Shown one piece after another: positions 56,961 to 64,000 of a stretch of 64,000 nucleotides of DNA. The first letter of the stretch is position 1. The number at the start of each line of letters is the position of its first letter. The notes beneath the pieces were generated by a model that was given only the letters and a program-made list of their open reading frames with translations, was not told the DNA's origin and did not search any database. The stretch comes from Delphinapterus leucas. Lineage: Eukaryota; Chordata; Mammalia; Artiodactyla; Monodontidae. Position numbers and translations under genes: made by a program. The stretch covers positions 1,209,159 to 1,273,158 of the forward strand of contig NW_022098031.1 in the NCBI RefSeq assembly GCF_002288925.2, read 5' to 3'.

Positions 56961-58530
56961 TCTTTTCTTCCCTTACCCAGGCAAGAAGAAATATTTGTCT
57001 TCAGAATTAAGTCCATAACATAGCAGAAATCTTCACAGTAGAGAAAACTACACTTTGTTCACGTTCATCTCTAGATATGGGTTAGACAGGGTTGAACTAT
57101 GATAGAAGTGGTGGAGATGAAGGAAGCCAGAGAGAGTGCCACAGTAAAAACACTAGAATGACTATACATGTACAAGACAAATGCTATAGGGACCGATTTT
57201 CAAGCTTTCATCTCATGTCTGAACTAATCCGATGCTGTACCAATATTTCCTATACCTGAGGGATTAGAACATTGCATTGGCGTTTATGAAAGTGAGCAGA
57301 AGAATGGCCTTATTATCCACTCCAGGGTTTGTTTTTAACCTATGCCTAAAGAGAAGTGAAAATCAGCTACCCTTCCAGATAGAAATAGCTGATTGCCTAC
57401 TTGGATGTAATTAAGCATAAAGACATTCTCATTCATAATTTCATGTATTTGTATCGTACATATCTCTATCTATCTATCTATCTAAATACACATATCTGGC
57501 AACTATAACCCTCACCCCTCTCAGTACATCTTTCATATTTTCTTTTATAGCCATAAGTGGGAATGGAGCACATACAAGCTTCTTTATCCTTAGATACTCA
57601 GATAATGACGTGATAGGTATTAAAAGGCATGAAATGCATGTTATAGAATTTTATCTACAAAAGGTAAAAGTAAGATATAAGAAGATACAATTTAGAAGGA
57701 TGAATCTGAAATAGGATTAAAATGAAGTGAATTAAAATAATTTGAGAAATAAGAGAAATCACATATAACTTACATATAGTGTGTGTGTGTGTATATATAG
57801 ATATACATAGATATACACACTATATATGTGTGTTTATGTGTGTGTGTGTATCAGGAGTGAGAATGTTTATGAGTCAGGCAAAGATATGTACAATGGGTGT
57901 AATAATAATGGAGATTTAAGTAAAAGTCATATAGTTGGGAAAATTAGAAATATCTAAAGTCCAACAGATACAAGAAGAAAAAATAAGTCACTCTGTTGGT
58001 AACTAAAAAGAAAATGAAGAGGTTAAAAAAATGGGAAAAGAGAGATTAGGATAATGTGGAGAATACTGAAGAAAATGGAAAGCTGATAGAGTTGGAGAAA
58101 TTGTCAGGCTAAGAAATCCAGTGTCTATCAATGTTCCTGTCAAGGCAAAGCAGCTTAGAGAAACTTTAGAGCTTGTGTCTCCTCTCTGCCTCTCTGTCTA
58201 CATTATCCTGACCTAGCCCCACATGCTTAACAAAACAAACAAACAAGCAGACAAAAAATAAAACAATGAGCTTAATTTAGCTTGGCTCATTTTTCAAGAA
58301 CCTTTAGTTGTTCTTAGTGACCACCAAGTTCTTGTCAAAACTTTCACTTACTTTATGTTCAATTACTTTTCCTAGAGTTTTACTCAGGAATGGTGTATAA
58401 TTTACTGATGTATGGTTACTAGGAATATGTGAAAATACATCTAGCGAAGTGATCACTGTGAAAAGCAAATCTACTTAATTGATGCAAGAGAACTTATCTT
58501 CTCCTAGGCAGTGTGATAAATGGTTTTTAA
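56961..58530. other. AT-rich stretch with microsatellites, no gene seen
   Basis: Holds an (ATCT)n patch at 57463-57484 and a TG/TA tract at 57778-57852. No gene was recognised. Confidence 0.4.
57778..57852. repeat. TG/TA microsatellite with inverted arms
   Basis: A (GT)n block, then TA/GATATACATA units, then 'cacactatatatgtgtgt' and a second (GT)n block. The middle can pair with both arms. Confidence 0.85.
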
Positions 58531-58534
58531 TCAA

Positions 58535-59740
58535 AATTAGACCCTATCATTCATTATCTATTCAGAAACTATCCTACACTCCTCCCATTTTTCACACCCC
58601 ACATACAATGGTTAAGCTTTATTGATTTTTGGCCCCTCCTTTCCATCTGTACTGTCATTGCCCTATTTGAGGCTATCTCCAACTGTCACTCCAGTACTGC
58701 AAAGTTCTTACCTCCTCTGACTTACCCAGTGGTTTAGGAGGGTAAATGGTGTCTGGGGAGAGGTAATGAGTCTGTTATCTCTCCCTACCCACAGCCCACT
58801 TTTGCTCTAGAATTTATAGATTCATTTCTTTATGGTACCCTTTCCTATGCCCCAGAATCTAACCTATATTTTTCTTCCAGAATGATCTTTCTGACCCAAA
58901 TGTCTGATCATACTACCTCCCTGCTAACAGTTCTTCAATGGCTAACCAGCATCTGAAGCAAAAGTAGCAATTGCCAATGGCCACAGGGGCCAGGCAGGTG
59001 GCATAAGTGACATTTGAATAAAGCAGATGAATAGGTACTATTGCAGAGTGGCGATAGCAGAGTCTGTCAAATGTGGGGAAATGTGGCCAGAACTCCCAAA
59101 TCTTCAGAACAGGCTAGAAGTCCAAACTTGTATGTGAAATTTCTCAATTTTTAAATGTTGACAACTAATTCTACTCTTTTAAAACACAGCGGGAGCAAAA
59201 CACATCACTTCTGTAGCCTGTGGGCAATCAATCTGCCAACTCTGACCTGATAAGATAAAAGCCAAACTCCTTAGCATGGCATAAAAGACTCTACATGATC
59301 TACTTCCTTCCTACCTTTACAACTCTATCCCTTGCCAGTTCTTCCTGCCAAAAAAGCATGTATGCTTCATCGATTGTGAATTACATTCACTTCCAGGAGA
59401 AGTGTAGTTTTACTTGCCTTTGTGTTTCTGCCTCTGTTCTGATGGAGTCTCCTCCCTAACTCACACTGCATCACCCCCAAACACCTCATCCAATTCCTCG
59501 TTGATTAATTGTGTCCGTGAAGTGTCATCTCCTTCCATAAGCCGTCCCTGTCCTACACCTTCCCTCCTTTGCCACCTAGGATAGATGGCTTTACAGTAGG
59601 TTGGTTCCCAAAGCATTAAGTAGATCCCAGTCATTGCCTTAAATAAAGACTCTAAGAGAAGAAGCAAGTATATGTGGGAAGCTGTTAAATTCCATTTTGC
59701 ATTTGTTAGGCTCAGATATTTCCTGTCAGTAAGCAATTGT
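58535..59740 (+). mobile_element. L2 LINE fossil with an insertion
   Basis: Segments 'tttcttccagaatgatcttt', 'tgatcatactacctccctgc' and 'gttcttcaatggctaaccag' (58870-58952) continue at 'agccaaactccttagcatgg' and 'actctacatgatctacttcc' (59260-59310), followed by 'tttgtgtttctgcctctgtt' and 'ccataagccgtccctgtcct'. This is the L2 order. About 290 bp at roughly 58960-59250 is foreign to it. Confidence 0.65.
58960..59250. mobile_element. Unclassified insert in L2
   Basis: Separates two pieces of one L2. The inner sequence ('ggccacaggggccaggcagg', 'acagcgggagcaaaacacat', 'gggcaatcaatctgccaact') has the character of an old non-autonomous DNA transposon, but the ends are not defined. Confidence 0.4.
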
Positions 59741-59744
59741 ATAA

Positions 59745-60495
59745 ATTACTATGGAACTTAGATGCAATATCTGGCCTTCAGGTGGGGATCTGAGAAAAAA
59801 AACTCTGTAAAGTGAAAAGAAAAAAGGGCTACAGATGAAATCCTGTGAAATAAAATGTAGGCAGAGAAAAAGGAGTGTATGAGAGGAATCTTAAAAGTAG
59901 TTAGAGAATTAGGAGGAAAACCAGGAGTGAGGGGTGTCATGAAAGATGAGGGGAAATTTTCAAGAAGGAGAGAGTATTCGTCATGGTCAAATACTGCAAA
60001 ACGTCCACTGGACTTAACAATAACATCACTGGTCATCCTGATAAGACCAGTTTTTAAGGAATGGTGGTTGTGAAACCAAACTAGAGTGAATTAAGGAATG
60101 GAAAGAAAATGAGGAAGTGGAAACCATGAATGAACTTTCCTCTATCAAGATTATTTTTTGTAGATTGAAGAAGAAACACTAGAATTGTATATGGGGTTAA
60201 GGAAGGATTTTGGGGGGGAAGAGCTACTGACTGGTTTATTTTCAGTACTTCTCAACAGGGAAGGTAATGGCATTTTGAGAAGTGTAATTCATTGTTGGGT
60301 GAAGAATTCCCTCACATTGCAAGTTATTTAGCATCCCTGCTACCTTCCTCCCCATCAAATCATAGTAATGCTCCCCAGACATTTTGATAACCAAAGATAC
60401 CCCCACCACACTTCCAAATGCCTCTGGGACAATGGTATTGACCCCATTAGGGAATCACAGCACAGTCTCCCTGCAATGGGCTCTTTTTCTCTCAA
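59745..60495. other. Non-repetitive stretch, no gene supported
   Basis: Short overlapping frames on both strands (59758-60073) have no domain. Confidence 0.4.
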
Positions 60496-60499
60496 CATT

Positions 60500-61135
60500 T
60501 TGTTATGAGAAATTTCAAACAGACAAGTTGAAAGAATAGTATAACAAACACTTAGATACCCATTAGCTAGATTCAGAAATTGTTAACAACTTGCCAAATT
60601 TCCTTTATCTACTTTATGTGTGTTTATTTTTTTTTATTTTGCCAAACCATTTGAAAGGAAGTTGTCAACATGATGACACTTTATACATGCATCTCCTTAA
60701 ATTATACAGGCATCTCCTTAAATTAAGGACAGATTTTGTAATCACAACATTATTACCACATCTCAGAACACAAATAACAAAAAAATTCTTAATATCAATC
60801 TAAAACCCAATCCATATTTAAATTTTCCCAACAATCAATCATAACTTTGTTTTCCAAATCAGAACCTAGTCAAAATTCACATGTTTAATTTGGTTGTTAT
60901 ATTTTTCAGTCTCTTTTAATCTAAAACTCCTCACTTTTTTTTAAGAGGCCTGGCCAATTGTCCTGTAGACTATCCTACATTTGGGTTTTTCTGATTAAAT
61001 CCTTATGGTATAATTTAATATGTTCTTATAGCCCCCTTACTTCTTATAAAATGATATCTGATCTAAGAGGCTTGATTAGACTCAAGCTATTCATTTTCGG
61101 CAAAAATATATCATAGATAATGGAAGGGCACATAA
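60500..61135. mobile_element. Old L1 3'-region fossil
   Basis: 'gaaagaatagtataacaaac', 'acttagatacccattagcta', 'aatttggttgttatattttt', 'caattgtcctgtagactatc' and 'ctaagaggcttgattagact' recur in this order in old mammalian L1 3' regions. A 21-bp local duplication lies at 60683-60724. Confidence 0.55.
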
Positions 61136-61239
61136 TGGAGGCTGTTCTATTATTTATGGTGCTGTGTTTGATCACAGAGTTGAGTTACTGATTGTTGTTG
61201 ATTTAAGGGAATATATGTTTTACACTGTTATAACTTTAG

Positions 61240-61310
61240 CACTAATAGGGGCTTGGCACGTGGCAGGTGCTCATAAATGTTTGGTGAATGAACAAATGAA
61301 TAAGTGAATA
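61240..61310 (+). mobile_element. L2 3'-end fossil
   Basis: 'ggcttggcacgtggcaggtg' and 'ctcataaatgtttggtgaat' match the L2 3' end. Confidence 0.65.
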
Positions 61311-61507
61311 ATATAAACTGATTTTAAGTGATAGCTAACAAAAAAGAGGCAGTTGAGTTCTGATACACAAATTCTAGCATAGCTGGTTATAGATCTAATT
61401 GAAGAAAGAAATTATTGAGTATTCTTTATAATTTTAAATCTTATGTTTCATAATGAGAATATAATTTTCTACTCATTATTATTATTATGCTAGTGTTTTA
61501 TTTTATT

Positions 61508-62561
61508 TTATTATTTTGGCCATGCTGCACAGCATGCAGGATCTTACTTCCCCCACCAGGGTTCGAACCCATGCCCACTGCAGTGGAACTGCAGAGTCTT
61601 TTTTTTTTTTTTAGAAATTTCATGTAATGTCTGAAACATTTATATTAACATATTTCCATACAAATAACCCAAAGAAAGTTTAGTATTAGTTGTTTTGTTT
61701 GTTTGTTTTTTTATACTGCAGGTTCTTATTAGTCATCAATTTTATACACATCAGTGTATACATGTCAATCCCAATCGCCCAATTCAGCACAACACCATCC
61801 CCACCCCACCGCAGTTTTCCCCCCTTGGTGTCCATATGTTTGTTCTCTACATCTGTGTCTCAACTTCTGCCCTGCACACCAGTTCATCTGTACCATTTTT
61901 CTAGGTTCCACATACATGCATTAATATACGCTATTTGTTTTTCTCTTTCTGACTTACTTCACTCTGTACGACAGTCTCTAGATCGATCCACATCTCAACA
62001 AATGACTCAATTTCGTTCCTTTTTATGGCTGAGTAATATTCCATTGTATATATGTACCACAACTTCTTTATTCATTCATGTGTCGATGGGCATTTAGGTT
62101 GTTCCATGACCTGGCTATTGTAAATAGTGCTGCAATGAACATCGAGGTGCATGTGTCTTTTTGAATTATGGTTTTCTCTGGGTATATGCCCAGTAGTGGG
62201 ATTGCTGTATCATATGGTAATTCTATTTTTAGTTTTTTAAGGACCCTCCATACTGTTCTCCATAGTGGCTGTATCAATTTACATTCTCACCAACAGTGCA
62301 AGAGGGTTCCCTTTTCTCCACACCCTCTCCAGCATTTGTTGTTTGTAGATTTTCTGATGATGCCCATTCTAACTGGTGTGAGGTGATACCTCATTGTAGT
62401 TTTGATTTGCATTTTTCTAATAATTAGTGACGTTGAGCAGCTTTTCATGTGCTTCTTGGCCATCCGTATGTCTTCTTTGGAGAAATATCTATTTAGGTCT
62501 TCTGCCCATTTTTGGATTGGGAACTGCAGAGTCTTAACCACTGGACTGCCGGGGAAGTCCC
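61508..62561 (-). mobile_element. CHR-related SINE interrupted by an L1 (outer element)
   Basis: Outer SINE 61508-61600 plus 62536-62561. On the minus strand the head is 'gggacttccccggcagtcca', the B-box region is 'gggttcgaaccc' and the tail is A-rich. Its own duplication: 'tatgctagtgtt' (61496-61507) and 'tatgccagtgtt' (62562-62573), 11 of 12. It is split at TT/AAGACT in the head by the L1. Confidence 0.9.
61601..62519 (-). mobile_element. 5'-truncated L1 inside a SINE, with TSD and possible 3' transduction
   Basis: The minus strand reads from 'cccaatccaaaaatgggcag' (ORF2 C-terminal region) through the zinc-knuckle segment, the ORF2 end and the 3' UTR to 'aataagaacctgcagtat', then a first A-rich tail (about 61697-61716). 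About 80 bp of non-L1 sequence and a second A tail (about 61599-61612) follow. Target duplication 'ggaactgcagagtctt' is perfect over 16 bp at 61585-61600 and 62520-62535. Frames on the minus strand (62287-62595, 62068-62277) are ORF2 C-terminal remnants. Confidence 0.9.
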
Positions 62562-62573
62562 TATGCCAGTGTT

Positions 62574-63265
62574 CAGAAACACATTCTGATGTCATTTGCT
62601 TGGGAGAAATGAAGGGTTTGAAATATTGAAATATTTCCTGTGGGGAAAAGGTCTTTTGGAGAAATAAAATGACAAAGTCTTGGAGAAATAAAATATTATT
62701 AACAAATTTGAAATTCTTCTCTGATGATCTTCTTCACACAATAGCAATAATATTATATCAGGTAGAGTTCTTTGTTCCAGCACAGAAATTGACTCTAATT
62801 TTAAGCAAAAAATCAGTTTGTTAGAAGGATATGGTGTAGTTCCCAAAATTGAAAAAAAAGCTAAGAAAGCAAGCAGTACAGGAACTGACATAGGTGATGA
62901 CAAGAATACTAGACAGTCTCTTTAGAGCATCATCATCTGGACAAATCAACTTTGTCTGCTAAATGCTAAAGAGAGCTAATCTGATTGGTTTCAATGGAGT
63001 TAAATCATTTTTCTGCTTGTTGTTTGTTACCTAGAATCTGAACACTTTTTAATTAGGGACAATTCCCATTTTGTGAGTCGTGTTGGGAGAAAGGACCATG
63101 CCACCCACTACAGAAGCTACATGGGGCTAGACATTCTCTCTTCCAGTTCTTCAGCAGTTAAGTCTTGGGCACCTGAGCTAGGCTTAACCAACCGGGCATT
63201 CAGACCAAGGACTTTGAATTTGGAGAAAATGTTGGGAAGTTGAGTTGTCCTCAGTAATGGTGGTA
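62574..63265. other. Non-repetitive stretch, no gene supported
   Basis: A minus-strand frame at 62592-62903 (103 codons) has no recognisable domain. Confidence 0.35.
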
Positions 63266-63267
63266 GA

Positions 63268-63335
63268 AGGGTCAGCAAACCTTATCTGTAAAGGACTAGA
63301 TGGTACATAGTTTAGTTATTGTGTGTACATATAAT
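63268..63335 (+). mobile_element. hAT-type MITE fossil, fragment
   Basis: 'gggtcagcaaaccttatctg' and 'taaaggactagatggtacat' match the left end of the element at 16412-16630. The rest is missing. Confidence 0.5.
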
Positions 63336-63389
63336 CTCTTTCCCATATTTGTCTTTGTTTGCTTAAAACCCTCTAAAGATGTAAAGGCT

Positions 63390-63800
63390 CTTCTTAGGTC
63401 GCTGGCAGCCAGAGCTGCAGTCATTTATTTGCAGGCTTGATTGGGGCCAGAGGATCTGCTTTCAAGAAGGCTCATTCCCTTGGCTGGAGGCTTCAGTTCC
63501 TCACTAAGTGGGCCTCTCCAAAAAAGGTGCCAGTTCCTCACTAAGTGGGCCTGTCCAAAAAAGGTGCCTGAGTGTCTTCATGCATGATAGCCCAAGTCAC
63601 ACAGAATGAGTGATTCTAGAGAGTAATTGAGCAAACAAGACTGAAACCAGTGTCTTCTATTACCTAATCTTAAGAGTGACAGATCATCACTTGTGCTGAA
63701 TGCTACTGGTCACTCAGAACAACACAGGGACAATGTGAAGGCATGATAAATACCACAAGGAGGGGATCATTGGGGGCCCTCTTAGAGGCTGTTTACCACA
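63390..63800 (+). mobile_element. Ancient LTR-like repeat, copy 2, with internal tandem duplication
   Basis: Same family as 56045-56540: 'gagctgcagtcatttatttg', 'gatcattgggggccctctta' and a terminal 'gaggctgtttaccaca'. The 5' part is missing. 63494-63530 is duplicated in tandem at 63531-63567. Confidence 0.6.
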
Positions 63801-64000
63801 GTTGTCACAACAATTACTATCTGGTGGTGGCACCACCAATGTCATTCTATCAGAGTTTTCATATAATGTGATCTTGACTATGTTATTATTGCCGGGCTTA
63901 CATTTGTTCCTGCTCATTTTGTGGGTTCACTCTCTGGCCTTCTCACTAATTCTGGAGCCATTCAACATCCTTTCCATAAATGTCTTTTCTGCTTATGGAA

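Noticed and set aside
42480..62561. tRNA or snRNA genes
   Set aside because: B-box-like motifs were all explained by SINEs. I saw no U6, 7SK, Y RNA or 5S signature in the window.
1..64000. Ruminant origin (cow, sheep)
   Set aside because: The SINEs share the 'cttccctggtggcgcagtgg' head with ruminant relatives, but the long cetacean types dominate and no BovB or Bov-tA sequence was noticed. Hippo cannot be fully excluded by eye.

Overview
This is a stretch of mammalian nuclear DNA, almost certainly from a cetacean (whale or dolphin). The diagnostic signal is the large number of tRNA-derived SINEs opening with 'cttccctggtggcgcagtgg', which is the CHR (cetacean-hippo-ruminant) type. They occur beside L1 elements of the cetartiodactyl type, and I saw no ruminant BovB or Bov-tA sequence. 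I found no intact host gene, exon, rRNA, tRNA or ncRNA gene, no CRISPR array and nothing bacterial. The window reads as intergenic or intronic DNA, AT-rich apart from two GC-rich islands: an L1 5' end near 19.4-20.3 kb and an EEF2 retrocopy near 48.8-49.7 kb.

Layout. 0-11.6 kb: old AT-rich DNA with ancient fossils (MIR, hAT, MER5A-like, an MLT1-type LTR), one truncated L1 (3.0-4.5 kb) and a CHR SINE. 11.6-16.1 kb: an old L1 carrying two later SINE insertions, followed by a long CHR SINE and a complete hAT MITE-like element. 16.6-19.1 kb: L2 remnants, a SINE and a CTTT tract. 19.1-26.55 kb: a nearly full-length L1 with GC-rich 5' UTR, decayed ORF1, decayed ORF2 and 3' UTR, interrupted by a SINE. 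26.6-48.7 kb: mostly non-repetitive AT-rich DNA dotted with SINEs, L2/MIR fossils and a 342-bp L1 tail with a perfect target-site duplication. 48.77-50.0 kb: a 5'-truncated processed pseudogene of translation elongation factor 2. 50-64 kb: AT-rich DNA with SINEs, a ~480-bp polypurine tract, L2, LTR-like fossils and an L1 inserted inside a SINE.

How the parts relate. L1 ORF2p supplies the endonuclease and reverse transcriptase that also mobilise SINEs and cellular mRNAs, so the SINEs, L1 tails and EEF2 retrocopy are products of one machinery. Most recent insertions keep readable target-site duplications. The best structural observation is that three SINEs were each hit by a later L1 or SINE at the same place in the SINE head (TT/AAGA), in the same orientation. 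One of those L1s looks like a 3' transduction. I found no convincing undescribed biological system; the findings concern retrotransposition history, local duplications and low-complexity DNA. Family names come from remembered consensus features, not from a database search.
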